Origin: Plecoglossus altivelis | Lineage: Eukaryota; Chordata; Actinopteri; Osmeriformes; Plecoglossidae | Assembly: GCA_036571765.1 (NCBI GenBank) | Contig: BROE01000015.1 | Coordinates: forward strand, 6,552,474-6,616,473 | Direction: 5' to 3' | Length of the DNA: 64,000 nt | Part shown: positions 11,256-24,565 of the stretch, piece after piece | Position numbering within the stretch: the stretch's first letter is position 1 | Layout of the letters: each line of letters starts with the position of its first letter | Notes under the pieces: model-generated | Seen by the model: the letters and a program-made list of their open reading frames with translations, nothing else | What the model was told of the DNA's origin: nothing | Database searches by the model: none | Position numbers and translations under genes: made by a program

Positions 11256-12599
11256 TATGCAGTCAAAAACGACATCGAGCTCACTTCCTTACGCTTGCTT
11301 TGAGAGTGTGAATATGGTGGGGAAAATCAAGTGAAAAATGGGATCGTGGCAGGGTGAATGGTCAATAGTAGTACAAGGCTCGTAGGAAGAATGAACATGT
11401 ATATTTAAGCTACTAAAGGATATAATTTAATGAAAGACTCTGCGTGCACCTCGTGATCATGACCAGCAATGCGCTCTTATAGGTCTAAGCCATTCGAGAC
11501 GCGGTCAAGCAGTCCCAAACTAGACTCAGAAATGTAACGGGTTCGCAACAAGGCACCCCGATGTTTCCTGGCAGGACTGAAGTAGATAAATCAAGAGGAT
11601 GTGTTAATCGTGGTGGTTGCGCGGAAACAGTATTGGAGTGTTTCGTTTCCGGGTGGTAGCTCCTCTCCTCTGCCTAACCACCCGTACTTGCATGGCTGTT
11701 TCCCTCTCTCTCAAGCGGTGAGGAGAGTGTCAAGAAGAACGCTTAGCGACATCGCCAAGAACAAGATTTTTCTCCTGTAAGGGTGCTCGAAAAATGCCCG
11801 CAACCTCTGCATGACTGACGTGCGTGCCAAAGTAGCTGCTCGATCCTGGACCACGCTGACACCGAGGACTGTCTGCTCACCCAACATCAGGTCCTGTAGA
11901 GAGGAAGAGCGCCCCTGTACGCCACCAGCTGGTGACGAGGCGAAAAGAACAAAGCCACAATTCTGCTTGGCCAGACAGCACTTTTGGACAGCTGGAGAAT
12001 GTAGGTGATTCTCCGTGTTTTGACATAGCACGCCTCCCTCGTGTGGAAGGGTGTGTGAGCACATAGCGAAGTTCGATGAGGCAGACCACATCAGATTTGG
12101 TCGGACCTTGGCCTCGTTGCGCTACTTAGAGGCGCAAATGGCTGGGTCCTGTTGGAACTCAGACGTTCTGCGCACCCCACCCCCCCACTTCCTCCGCCCC
12201 CGTCACCAAACGGAACTCCACCCCTCCTCCCCCCCACCTCCCCCCCCCGCCACCCCGAATAAACAGGTCCTCTACCCCGATGCCTATTAGACGCTCCAGG
12301 AAAAGAACGGACGTCATTGTCCTCAGGCAGCGTAGGGGGCCCACGTGGGCCAAGCCAGACACAAAGAACGTTCCACCCTCTTCCCCTCTAGACGCGACAA
12401 ACACATCCCACGCCCCCCCTCCACAAACCGCCACTCTCCCTCTACACCCCATCCTTGCTGTCCCACCGACATCCCCCCCCCACACACATACACACACACA
12501 CACACACTCCCTCAACCCCATCAGGCCTTCCGCGTGCCTGCGCGCCCGCCCGCCTGCCCCTGGACAACTGCTCTGACTCAAATGGATTAAAGATGACTT

Positions 12600-12930
12600 T
12601 GGGCCCCCACACCCCACTCCTCTCTCTCCCTCCATTCTCTATCTGTCTTTCTATCTCTCATGCTCTCTCTCTCTCTCTCGATTTTCCTCTCTCTCCCCTC
12701 TCTCTTTCTCTCTCTCCCTCCATTCTCTATCTGTCTATCTCTCATGCTCTCTCTCGATTTTCCTCTCTCTCCCCTCTCTCTTTCTCTCTCTCCCTCCATT
12801 CTTTACCCGTCTTTCTATCGCTCGTGCTCTCTCCCTCGCTTGCCCTCTCTGGCTCTCTTGCCCTCTCTCTCCCTCTCTCTCGCTCTCTTTCTCTATCTCT
12901 CTCGCCCCTTCTCTCTCGACTGCTCTTTTC
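12600..12930. repeat. CT-rich array with internal 55-60 bp periodicity
   Basis: Recurring phrase CTCCCTCCATTCTCTATCTG then TC(T) and CTCATGCTCTCTCTCGATTT between CT runs, giving about three long-period repeats on top of the dinucleotide pattern. Confidence 0.75.
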
Positions 12931-13019
12931 TTTCCATGCCGGATGAAAGGACTCCCAGACACCCACTCCATGTGCATACCATTCAGGCCAGGACACACAG
13001 GAAGTCTGTGTGCTGCACA

Positions 13020-13170
13020 GAGGGGAGGGGCGGGGAGAGAGGAAGGGGGGAGACAGAGAGGGGCGGGGGGAGGAAGGGAGGGCGAGAACAGAGTACAGAG
13101 GGGGGAGAGAGAAAAGGGGAATGTGGAGGGAGGGAGGGAGTGAGGGAGGGAGGGAGGGAGGGAGGGGAGC
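13020..13170. repeat. Purine-rich GGGA/GA tract
   Basis: Plus-strand G/A-rich sequence ending in (GGGA)n at 13129-13163. Confidence 0.85.
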
Positions 13171-13764
13171 TAAATGGAAGTCATGTGAAGCTCATGAGAG
13201 CAAACTTATACAAAAGTCTCAATCTTGTTTTCTCAACTGTCTCTGAGTTCAGCCTTTCTTGTATCCAGTGTACCCCGAGACCATTTGTTGGTTTGTATTC
13301 CTTTTTTGTTATTGAAGTGGTTTTATAGTGTCATCCTTTTACTTTGTTCAGAGGGTTTTCATACTTTGTAAATATGCTTGTGACAGGACTGTTTTTGTTG
13401 ACCTTAAGAGCTGTGTGCTGTCCTGACTGACACAGAAGCTGTCTTGTATGGATGGCCTACCACTAATTGAAACAGTAAATCCAATTTGCACACCATTGAC
13501 CTCACTTGTAGTGAGATTACTACATGAGAGTTACACAGTGACCTCAATCCCACTGCAAAAGAAGAGCTCTGTGCTGGTCTTCAGAGATGTCACAGTGAAC
13601 TGGAAGCACTTTCACAGTGAATGCTTCTGTGGAAACTTCTGCAAAGGTATGTTACTGGGCTGTGGCATTTCAAATGTGATTATTTTCAGGTTCCATTATG
13701 GAAGTGTAAATAATAGAGTCTCAAAAGAATTGAGTATAAGTTACTATGAGTTCCTTGTGCCTCT

Positions 13765-13896
13765 GTGTGTGTGCATGCATGTATGTGTGTGCATGTACAG
13801 TACAGTATGTACAGTGTATGTGTGCACGGGTGTGTGTGTGTCTGTGTGTGTGTGTGCGCATGTACGTGTGTGTGTGTGTCTGTGTGTGTGCGTGTG

Positions 13897-13938
<42 letters not shown>

Positions 13939-13965
13939 TGTGTGTGTGTGCACGGGTGTGTGTTT
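13765..13965. repeat. GT microsatellite with interruptions
   Basis: TGTGTG with TGCATG, TGTACAG and TCTG interruptions; longest pure run about 13906-13937. Confidence 0.9.
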
Positions 13966-14129
13966 AACAACACAGCCCACACTCCCCGGAATTGGTGTTG
14001 AGTCGCATGTTTTGAATTACTATACATTTTTTCCCTGTTTAGAGCTGGGTGCCAACAGACACAATTGGATCAGAAGTTCAACATCATGAGTGTTTTCTGT
14101 TGCCTATGGCCTGTATCCCACTGCTCTCT

Positions 14130-14320
14130 TCCTCTCCCTGGCTCTCGCTCTCTCCCTCTCTCTCTCTCTCTCTCTTTCTCGCTTTCTTTATCTCCCTCTC
14201 TCTCTCTCCCTCTCTCTCCCTCTCTCTCTCTCTCCCTCCCTCTCTCTCCCTCTCTAATCTCTGTCCCTCTATCTCCCTCACCCTCTCTTTCCCTCTCTAT
14301 CTCCCTCTCTTTCTCCTTGT
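14130..14320. repeat. CT-rich microsatellite
   Basis: CTCTCTCC-type pyrimidine tract; no coding potential beyond low-complexity Leu/Ser frames. Confidence 0.9.
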
Positions 14321-14445
14321 TTGTCTTTCTCCACATTTACCTTTTAGTTACCTTTCCCTCACTCACTATCTCCCACTTTCATTTTACTTCTCATTTTCTG
14401 GCTTTGTTTTCGTTTGACCCCATGGCATGCTCTACTTCTCATTTT

Positions 14446-14518
<73 letters not shown>

Positions 14519-14541
14519 TGTCTGTCTGTCAGTCTGTCTGT
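14446..14541. repeat. Compound (CCTG)n-(TCTG)n tetranucleotide repeat
   Basis: About 17 uninterrupted CCTG units (to about 14516) followed by about six TCTG units with one TCAG interruption. Confidence 0.95.
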
Positions 14542-14620
14542 GTTCCACTAGCTATATTTTTGTCTTAGGTCATAACTCTTTCCTCTTTTCCTGCTTTTCT
14601 CTTTTTCTCAGTTTCTTCCT

Positions 14621-14665
<45 letters not shown>

Positions 14666-14796
14666 CTCCCGCTAATGTCTTAAACTTATCTTTCTTACCT
14701 CCTGTCACACTCTCCTTTTGAATCAACTCAATAAGCGCTAATCCACACTCACACAGTAGTCAGCGCCGCAACATGTCCTTTCTCAAAGTATGCACA

Positions 14797-14865
14797 AACA
14801 CACTCACACATGCGCGCACACACACACAGACACACACACACCCACACAGACACACACACACAGAC
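14797..14865. repeat. CA microsatellite
   Basis: CACACA with GACACA and CCACA interruptions. Confidence 0.85.
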
Positions 14866-15277
14866 CCAACCCTTCACTCTGTTCGCTAAGAAGTTAATCC
14901 CGTGTTTTGTTGAGGCCTCGCTCGCATTTATTTGGTAAGGGGAAAAGAGTCAGGTGACTTCTCAGGCCACATTACAATAGAGCTTGATCATGCTCCTGAC
15001 TGAATGGCTCCTCCCTCGGAATCCAGCTAGGTGCCAGGGAGACGAGATGACGTCATTGCCCCACTCCAGGACTGCACAAACAGGCAGCATTCCTCCTGCG
15101 GTTGAGACCAAGCCCTCACGTTAAATAACGCTGTGCTGCTCCTGACTGAGCCAGACCAAACCGGTCAGGTCTTCCCTCTCCCTCTGTCCTGCTGCCTGTG
15201 CCTCTGTTCTTCAGGCACAACCTCAACCTTGAAGACGCTGGGCTGTCTCTCTGCTGCAGAACCATACATGTACCACT

Positions 15278-15375
15278 TGTGTGTGTGTGTGTGTGAGTCT
15301 GGTGTATGTGTGTGTGTGTGTGTGTGTGTGAGTCTGGTGTGTGTGTGAGTCTGGTGTGTGTGTGTGTCTGGGTTT
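15278..15375. repeat. GT repeats with TGAGTCTGG spacers
   Basis: Three to four GT blocks each followed by GAGTCTGGTGT, so a short higher-order repeat of dinucleotide plus spacer. Confidence 0.85.
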
Positions 15376-16659
15376 TTATGTGTTTGCGGGGGTGCATGTG
15401 TGTTGATGTGTGAGGTGATGTGACTCACGCTCCTCTGAACACAGATGAGAGGCAGAGGCAAGGGAGTCTGTTGCCTGTCAGCCTTGACCTGCCTCTCCGC
15501 GACCTCTCACCTCTGGCTGTAAACGGTCTACACTTCTCTCTCCCTCCCCCTCTCGCCGTCTCTCTCCCTCCTTCCCCCTCTCTCCACCTCTCTGTCTCTC
15601 CCCCTCTTGCCATTTCTCCACCTCTCTATCTCTCTCTCCCCTGCAGATTTCTCAGGTCTCAGTGTGTAAGCGGTTTTAAAGAGAGAATCAGAAACACTGT
15701 TCCTCTCCAAACGTCTTACGATTGCGCGCCGCCACCAGGCACTTGATATTCCCAGGTCGCCGAGTGAAAATGTTGACAATATCAGACTAACGTCGACCAA
15801 AATATGACAATCTTTCCTGCTGCACCCAGGAGTGGAATGCGAGCCAGTGCGAAAAAAGGGGGGGGGGCGTCTAGTGTGAAGCTTCACAGACAACTCCAGT
15901 TTTACAGCACTTGATCTGTGTGGCTGAGCGCTGACAGCCTAAATGTCACGACTGCATGGTTCACGTAGCCTTACTCTGGTGGGGGGGGGCTCACGCATGA
16001 TCTCACTGTCTGCAGGCTGTCATTCCCGCAGCGTATTAGACGAGTTAACGCAAGGGTCTGACTCCATGATCCTTTCATCGGGCGACAAGTTAGTCTGACA
16101 GGGGAGAGGAAATTATTGATTAACCTTTATGTCTCCTTTGGTGCCTTGCATGTCTGATAGAATCCAACAAATGTTTAACCTCATAGAACATTTCCTGTGA
16201 AGACAAGGGAGACCCCCTCCACCCTCCCCCTGTGTATCAAGGTCAGCACCTGCTTGTGTTCCGATCAGTGAGTGGTTACACCTCAGATTACTGTTTGTTT
16301 ACGTGCGATTGGTTCTGCACGACTGTAGCATCAACCTGACTCCAATGTAGGGTGTTCTCCATGCTGACAGTGTTATATCAGGCAGATCGATCCTTTCAAC
16401 CGCACACAAGGTACGTTTCACATAGATGGATTTAACTGGGGTTCAGCGGATGAGTGCCACCAATCTGTGTTTGTTCATCAACACGATTTTACAATCAGAT
16501 GGTGTGGAGATGTGTGAACTGTGAGTGGTGACTCATTTCCAGAGAGTGGGCTAGCCGCATGAAGTTCCTTTGAAAGTGAATTTGAGAGCAGTGGCCCAGA
16601 ACCAGGTGTAAACACATATCACTGTCTCTGAGAGGAAACACAGCTAAATCAACATGTAG

Positions 16660-16962
16660 GCATCTCTCTCTCTCTATCATCTCTCTCTCTCTTTCTCTAT
16701 CATCTCTCTCTTTTTCTGTCTCTCTTTCTCTCATCTTTCTCTGTCTCTCTCTTTCACTCTCTCTTTTTTTTCTCTAACTCTTTCTCTCTCCCTCTCTTGC
16801 TCTTTCCCCCTCTCTACCTCTCTCTCCCTCTCTCTTTCTGTACCTCTCTCTCTACCTCTCTCTCTCTACATCTCTCTCTCTACGTCTCTCTCTACCTCTC
16901 TCTACTTCTCTCTCTACCTCTCTCTCTACCTCTCTCTCTCTCTCTACCTCTCTCTCTACCTT
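16660..16962. repeat. CT-rich array (TCTCTCTACC units)
   Basis: Pyrimidine array; the right half repeats CTCTCTCTACCT at 10-14 base spacing. Confidence 0.9.
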
Positions 16963-17072
16963 CCTAAACAGCCACCACAGAAACAATACCCAGCAGGCCT
17001 CACCAGATAAGTTGTTGACGCTCAGGAAGGTTTTCCTTCCTTTTATTTTTGGTGCCTTTTCCTCTGCTGAAG

Positions 17073-17103
<31 letters not shown>

Positions 17104-18765
17104 CAACCTGCCCCTCACCACCTCCCTCCACTGTATAATCCTCTATCTAGCTTCCTGTTCCTCCACACAGGAAATGCAGGATTATTTCAAGGCCACACGT
17201 TGTCTAATGACATTAACGTGATCCCTTTTAGAAGTTTCAATTCCATAGATCATTCGTGGTAAACAGGACACGTCATCGAATGATTCTTTGCAACGGAATG
17301 TCAGCAGGACGAAACGTTTGTTGGGACAAATGACAATCGTTGCCTGTGTCGTCTTGTTAGAGGAAAAGGCCACAGCACAATGCCATCTAAATGGATCGGC
17401 ACATGAACTCCAGTTTAATGTCTCTTCACTGATGTTTTGACAAGGACATAAGGAGTCTTCAGAAGAGTTTTGAAGTTTCGCCAGGAGTCAGGACATGCCT
17501 GCGATCAGGCCTAGCATCCACTTCCTGTTTTGAGCACGTAGTCAAATGAGTTCGTAAGTAGGAACACAGGATGCTTCACCAGTGGAACTTTTCCTAGATA
17601 GTATTAAAACTAAAACACATGTTTTGATGTCGGAGTTTGAAGACGAGGATGCAGCTGCTCTTGAAGTCGTTCCACCGGCAGTTTATTTTTTCCTTTGTAG
17701 TCGATTGACTACCTAAAGCATTGGACAAATCCCACTAAGAAGTTCACACTGTGCACCGCGGCGTCACGAACTCGCGGAATGCTTTCTTCCGCCGAATCTT
17801 TGAAATTCAAATGAGACTTAATTACCTCCATCAGACACACAGAGACTTGGTCTGCGTCATCGCTATGCAAAGACTAAGCTCCCTCTTTCAGCGAAGCAGG
17901 ATTAGGTTTTCCACCGACGGGCCACAAGCATGAGTCAAACCTTTAGGATTCTTAACGGTCTCCCACAACTCTCACTACAGCTCCACTTAACAGGGTATCT
18001 GGTGTTTCTTTTCACCACCGCAGCAGTGGTCAGGCTTGACCACCAAGACCAGCCCTGCTGTTCAACACATAGAAGAGATGTGCAGGTCTATAAACATACA
18101 CATAAGCCAACTTCTTCACATTAGCTAACTTTTTCTTTTTTTTCTTTTTTTTTTTTCAAATTGGAATATTTTTCTAACCGGAATTCTGTTGCGTACTAAC
18201 ACAGTCTTCTGTCAATACTCTATTCTTGATAAAGAGTCTATGAGGTCTTCTCAGACAAAAGCGTTACTGTAAATGCTTGAGCGGGAGTCAATCTGATGAC
18301 AATACAGCGCGTCCATACTTAGTCATGCGTTAGTGATTTCACAATAACACCCTTGCATCATACTTCTGTCTGACTGGACGTTGGCGGGGAAGCTAACTCT
18401 GATTTTGAATCACACTCTAGAGGTGTGGAATTCCCCACGAAGGCAATTTTGCTAATAAGAATAATCGTAGGCCTACAGTACAAATGACAATTCTGTTAAC
18501 AGACTAGGCACAATATACAATTCAATAAGATTTAATCATAAAGAATGTGCAATTAATGATGTACCCTTGGCTTAGTATTCTCTTTAGATATGTAAGATAC
18601 CCACACTAAGTCGCTTACCTGATTTACCGCAATAATTGTCATCTGTAACAAGGAAGAGTTGTTTATTTTGAGCTGTTTTTGTTGTTGTTTGTTTACAGTC
18701 TTACTTTCAATAATATGACATAATCGGATGGGCTATACCCTGCCCTTCCTGAAGGAAGGATTCTG

Positions 18766-18787
18766 ATTGGCGACCTCACTGACGTCA
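18766..18787 (+). promoter_or_regulatory. CCAAT box plus full CRE upstream of the TNF receptor
   Basis: An inverted CCAAT box (ATTGG, 18766-18770) and a perfect palindromic CRE (TGACGTCA, 18780-18787) lie 260-285 bases before the ATG at 19050. The segment up to the ATG is relatively GC- and CpG-rich (GGCGCGGCGCGCGG just before the ATG). I infer the promoter of the death receptor. Confidence 0.5.
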
Positions 18788-19049
18788 AACTCAACTCCAG
18801 CTTGGGGAAGACGATTCCTTGTCGGTTTCTATCGAGGGTAGACGGCACCAGCTATCGTTTCGTTACTTGCGGGTTAAAACTAAACGCAAAAAGCGAACTT
18901 GCTGACAGACCTTTTACGAGTGAATTCTCTCTTTTTTGTTGAAAGAATGCGTCATATTTTCCTGTAAGGGATTTTTGAAAGTTTGTTGATCTCTGAACGA
19001 AGTTAAAACTGGTGGATTGGCGCGGCGCGCGGAGGCACTGACTTCCAGG

Positions 19050-22000
19050 ATGAACTTCGATCTGCTGTTCATTAATTTGGTAAGAAACTAAGGGGTCCTT
19101 GTGAAAATTGTATGTTTACTATTTCATATAAATAATATCCATATTGGTAAATAGGCAAGTATAGGCTCTATATGACTTCAGTTTATAAATATCGTTCTTT
19201 TCTCTGTCCCTGCGCATGTGAAATGAATGCACTTATGTTACAGTAACTGGTCTGTTATTTTGTTCTGGTCTGTCTTTTAATGAGTCATAGTAACTTTTTT
19301 GTTTAGTGTTATTTTAAACCCGTACTGAAACAAAGTCGCTATCAGGTAAAAACAAACAAACATAAAGAAAGGACAATAATGAAAAGTGTTATGGAGTTTT
19401 CGGTAGAGGAACAAACGGCTGCCGCTGCTATAGCAGTCATCAGGTTTCAATCTCAGCCTTCGATTCCCATGACATTTCGGGGCCCAGTGGCTCTTTGAAG
19501 TTTGGAAGGACTTTGAGAATTGTGTGGGAAAGTTGCAGTTGAACCTTTTTGCGTTGTCGATAAGAGTCTTTAACAGTGTTCTGTTAAAAAAAAAAACTTT
19601 TCGTTGCCTTGTAGAAGCTCAATCATGCACATTATTGAATAGCATACTGTAGGCTACTTGAGTTGTACTGTACCGACCCTTCCCCCATGACAACAGTCAC
19701 CATCTGCCGTTGGACGTTATCCCACTCTATCAATGTACACCTCAAAAGTGCTTGACGGCTACATTGTCCCAGAAAAGTCTCAGTGCTCGATGGATCTTTT
19801 CAGGAATACGTTGCCCGACAATATCATATCTCATCTGGCAAGGATCTGAATACGCTTTTCTGACACACATGTGTAGCCTTCGTATTTTTACTCAAACAAA
19901 TCACGGTTATTGAATTATTGAATTAGTTCGAAAGATACAGTCATGTTCCAACTGTTCCCACCAGGCTTATTAAATTGTGAATCTCAGTAAAGGGGTCCAA
20001 AATAAGGTTTTATTTCGCACAGAGGGGCCCATTCACTGTAGTTTTTTTCCATCCGTGGTGCGCCAAAGCTTGACACTGTAAATGTGCTCCCAGTCAAGAC
20101 AGAAACACCTCACCTTACAGACTAGAACAGGCTCACTTGACTTGATGCCAAAACTGTGAGAAGTTACGTGGTGCAGGTAGACAATTAACTGGGGACAAAC
20201 TGCCATCAATAGTCAATCTGACTGATAGCTCATTAGAGTGAATTAAAAGTAATTCGTCAGGCAGGTCCACCTTGGCCAGTAATGTGTGTCATAACTGTCA
20301 CCGCATGTCTAACAGACATGGCAGAGGGCCTGGAATTAGTTGTGGACAGCAATCTCTCGCCTCCAAGTATGTACGTTTTAAGCCATAGAAAGACACAGTA
20401 CTTCATCCAAAGGACTGGTCTGGGTGCCAGCAAGATTTGTTTTGTTTAGGTTACCTTATCTGTAAACAACAGAAAGTTCTGGAGTCTTCTACACAGCTCC
20501 TGTTGCTATGGGACAAGTCTGCGATTGAACTTCAACCCCTTTAATGGTCCCAGCAGTGAAATAGCTCCAGTGAAGGCTACGTGCTGACCGTTGTGTAAAC
20601 TTCCTGTGCGTGGACTACACAGATTGACAGATATTAGCGACATCGCATCAATCTGCTCCAGAAGAGCTGGCCTTTGCTAGGCTCATTTTGGGCCCTGCGC
20701 GATGATTATCTGCCGGTCGCTTAGCGTTCTTGTGGGTGTGGGCGCTCACACAGGAAGCATCTCCTCGCTATCTCTGTGGGTTACAGCAGGGGCAGGAGGA
20801 CATCAGGGAACAGGAAGCTGGCAGAGGAGCTTAGGGGGGGGGGGAGGCCTGCGGGAAAGCACAGCGATCAGTGGACCACTTCGACAGCCTTTTTCTTCGT
20901 TTTTGTCTATGTATTTCCATCGGTAGGACAGTTGGGGGAGAGAGACTAGGCGGCAGGGTGAGAGAGTCGGGAAGACGTGCAGGAAATGGCCTGGGTGAGA
21001 TTCGACCCTAGGCCCCTGCGTCAGGGCACTGACCTCAAAGGGACACGTTCCTACCCAGTGAGCTACAGTCCCCCTATACGTACTGTCACACGCACAGCAC
21101 GGTGGTGTCACATGAAGGTTGAATGATGCAACTTGGTGCAAGTCTCATGTAGTAGGTATTGAGGGCAGTGTTGTTTGGTGGTTAGCAGCTTGTGTCTGCT
21201 CCGGGTTTTTTTATCATCAAAATACAGGAAGTTAGTCTATCTGGAGCGTGATGTGTCTGTAACAACCTCCCTCCCTCACCCTTTTTTTTCTTCTTTTTTT
21301 TCTTTTCTTTCCTTTTTTTTTGACGTTGGTTGGAACACCTGTGGCCATATCTCCCTGATGAGTCACTCTTGATTTGAGTCAGTCATTCACTGGCAGAGGG
21401 ATCGGAACTTCTCTTATGTCTTTTGTTTATTGCTCTCTCTCTCTCTCTGTGTGCCAGGCCTGTGTCTAGTGAGAGCGTGATGACAGGCCTCTTAAGAGAG
21501 CTCAGCCTTCGGCCTGTGAAGTCACTAATGCAACAAGTGTTATACCAACGTAGGAATGTTTAGTGAAATCAAATGTGCGGTTGCTTTGTATGGCCGTCGG
21601 ACTAACCGACCCTCCAGGAACAGCAGCAGGCCTTGGTTGAGAGTTTTTTTCCACACATCGCCGACTGCCAGGTCAAGATGCACCTTTGACACCGGAGGTT
21701 TTATTTGTGCAGGTCATGGCGCGGTGCGAACGAGCGAGCGTTCATCAATTCGAGCTGAGTCTTTCTCAAATTGAACTGATTCCAAATAATGGTTCCTCTA
21801 TACTAAAACCTTAAGCCGACCTGAAGAGAGCTAAAATCTTGAAAGCACCCTGAGTTTGTCCATAGGCTTCGATATTGTTTACTTTGACATAAATCACAGT
21901 TGAACAAGGCCACTTAGCTCCTGTAGACCTGTTGGAACAGACACATATTCGGAATTTTTTGCTCTGATGTGTTTATGGTGAAGGCTTTAAACTGCCAGTA

Positions 22001-24528
22001 CTTCAAAGGGTGTTTTATTTAGAGAAACCCTTTAATGGAGATAATGTGATTGTCTTTGGGGCGAGGTAATGAATTCCTGGGAGACTTTGCCCTCTGACTC
22101 ACTCTCCTTTGCCTTGTCTACTCCTTTTCTCGCTCTCTTTCTTTCCCCACCGCTCGACCGCAACCTTTTAATTGCTGTCTCTTGCTTTCATCTTGACATT
22201 TTCACTTGCGTGTATATATATTTCTTATAAATATATTCATAATTCGGCCGTGGTGATTGGTCGGCCCTCTGCTAGTTAAGTGTGACGCCTCCAACTGTCT
22301 GTGAAGTGGCTGGATGACTCAGTAGTAGAAAAGGCTTTTTCATTAGGCCAACTTGTTGTTGTCAGTGCCTTGACATCACTGTTTACCCTGCAGACCCCCT
22401 TTCCTCCTCCGTGGGTTTGTTGAGAACTCCAACCGCGTGAAAACAACTCGCTTTTTTTTCATCTTCATCAAACCCCTCAAACAACAGCGTTGCTTTCTCA
22501 CGCACGTCGCTGACGCAAGCGCTCGTCAAATGTTTTATGCGATCGTTTAGCGCCTCATTGTCAGTCATTTCAGCAGCCGCAAGCGTGGCCTCCCAAACAG
22601 GAAGAGGACATCGGTGTCACACGCATGACGTCAAGACTTTCTCGCGAAGGTGAAAAGGTAAGATGTGGTCGACCTGGCTGCCTGCTCCCTGTGCACTGTG
22701 CATAGCTGGAACCAAGTCTCTCACCTGGAGGAAGTTTCGCGCGTGTGTGTTAACGTCTACGCGCGCCTGCGTGTGCGTTAACGTCTATGCGCGACTGCGT
22801 GTGTGGATGTGAGTCTAGAAGCTGTAGCTTCCATGAGTTATAAATACCCCGTGAAGCGGATGTGCTCCGGTGCGAGGCGGGTCGGGGCCGGGGCCTGTTC
22901 TCGGGCTGACAGGAGGAGGGAGCAGTCTGGGAGCTCAGCCCTGCTATGAAGCCTCCCCATTGTCTGGGGCTTCCTGTACGGGCTGCCTGAGAGGAGGGGG
23001 CTCTCTGCGTTCACACGCTCGCACTGATAGGCTGAGCTGCCACGCGTGGGCGCCGGCGAGGCAACGACGTGTGTTTTGATATTTTCATTGAGCGTCAGGG
23101 ACCGCAGACGGCCTAGCGTTTCGCACACCTGGAAACGTCAGGGGGCGTGTTTTGGAACGCTTCCATAACATCCTCCTCGCGACATCCCCCGAACACAGGT
23201 CGAAGGTGGGCGGCGTCGTGAGCGCTGAGCACCGTGCAGACGTGGAGCGTGCAAGGTGAAGGGAGCTTCTCTCCAGACTGAATCCCAAACACAGCAGCTT
23301 CTTTTTTCCCAGCCTGTGGCTCTGAATAAGAATAAGAGCCACGCTGATAGCTCCAGGCCTAGCATTTCTGCTTGCTTGAAAACCCTCAGGTTCCTGGTGT
23401 AGCAGAGGTTATCAGGGCTTCTTCCTGCTGGTTAGTGTTCACGTGCGGACGGAGCGAGCGCGAGGCGGCTGTCTGGGAGGGGCCAGACGGCAGAGAACGA
23501 CTCTGCAAAAGCCGCAAAAACACGGAGGAAATATGCAGAATGTATACACAATGTCAGCTTCATTTACTGCTGACATTCAGAGAGCGCATGCTCTCTTCAG
23601 ACATGAAAGGAAAGGATGTGAAGCCATCCTCTGAAGTGAGATGTGGAAGGCTTGTTCTGAGAACTGCACAACAGTTACGGTTGTGTTTTCTATATATTTT
23701 TGGATGCAGGCTTAAACAACTTTCGTGTGAGAGGAATTAAAGCCTTGTCGAGCGGGGTTTGTAAGAGGGGCGCGAGGGGCCGAAAACATCACATGTCGGG
23801 TTTAAACGTCCAGGCGCTGCTTCCCAGGCTTGGGAACATTGTCCTGGAGGCTGTTCTCCTTCGGAGGTGAGGAGGTTCGCTTTAAGAAAGCAACTCTCTG
23901 TTTGGGCTGTTTTGACAGTGTCGTCTCGTGCTCTCCAAGGTACCTCCGTTTGATAGTCGATGACGTGGGAGGTGGGGTGAGTAACATCCGAACAGTGGGT
24001 ATTGTGTCAACGTCGCCGCACTGGCAGTGATTGACCCCATTAGACCTTGTTCTTTTACAGCACAGTGAGGACTCTTTCAAAGGACCAGTGTGCTTTCTCA
24101 TTGGCTCCCCTCCCTCACCGCCATAGTTTCCCTTACATATCCCAAGCTAGATAGAGCGCTTCTCCTCGTGTGTGTGTGTGTGCACACTGTGCCCTCTCTC
24201 TCCTATCACGACTGTCCCTGTGGGATAAGAGGGTGTAGGAGGGTCTAATAGAAAAGGCCTGACCAGCAGAACTTGAACCACCCCCCCTCACCACCCCCCC
24301 TCCACCCCCTTACCACCACCACCCCTCCACTCCCTCACCACCACCACCACCACCACCCCCCCTCCACCTCCCTCACCTCCACCCCCCTCCAGGCCCCCTG
24401 CCTTCTGGGACTCCTGGACCGGAACCCAGGGTGTAATGAACCACAGCACGCTGCTCCTTATCAGAGAGCCCTGATTGAAATCATCTGTCCTGTGGAGAAC
24501 ACGGTACCTCGCTCGGCCCCATCCTAGC

Positions 24529-24565
<37 letters not shown>

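Larger units (their letters stand above)
8871..11275 (+). other. Probable 3' UTR of the unc5d-like gene
   Basis: Sequence after the unc5d stop contains no convincing coding exon. It is G/A-rich, then carries GA/GACA and GT arrays, then becomes AT-rich. Candidate poly(A) signals AATAAA lie at 10962-10967 and 11250-11255, so transcripts could carry about 2.1-2.4 kb of 3' UTR. The extent is inferred from the signals only. Confidence 0.5.
11276..18720. other. Gene-poor spacer rich in simple repeats
   Basis: No gene recognised between the unc5d poly(A) signals and the TNF-receptor promoter. It holds unique AT-balanced segments (11.3-12.15, 13.2-13.75, 15.65-16.65 and 17.0-18.7 kb) separated by microsatellites listed individually. 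Open frames here are low-complexity translations of repeats. Confidence 0.55.

Noticed and set aside
11711..11812. Minus-strand 33-residue frame starting MQRLRAFFEHP with a hydrophobic LFLAMSLSVLLDTLLTA end, recalling TM1 of SLC18 (vesicular amine) transporters
   Set aside because: It runs into TGA directly, no in-frame donor is present, and downstream exons would have to lie inside the unc5d 3' UTR. The resemblance is short and hydrophobic, so probably chance.
22838..23365. GC-rich minus-strand frames of 85-96 aa in the TNF-receptor intron 1
   Set aside because: CpG-rich patch without a recognisable domain, poly(A) signal or consistent splice phase. A CpG island or alternative promoter is possible, but not a supported gene.
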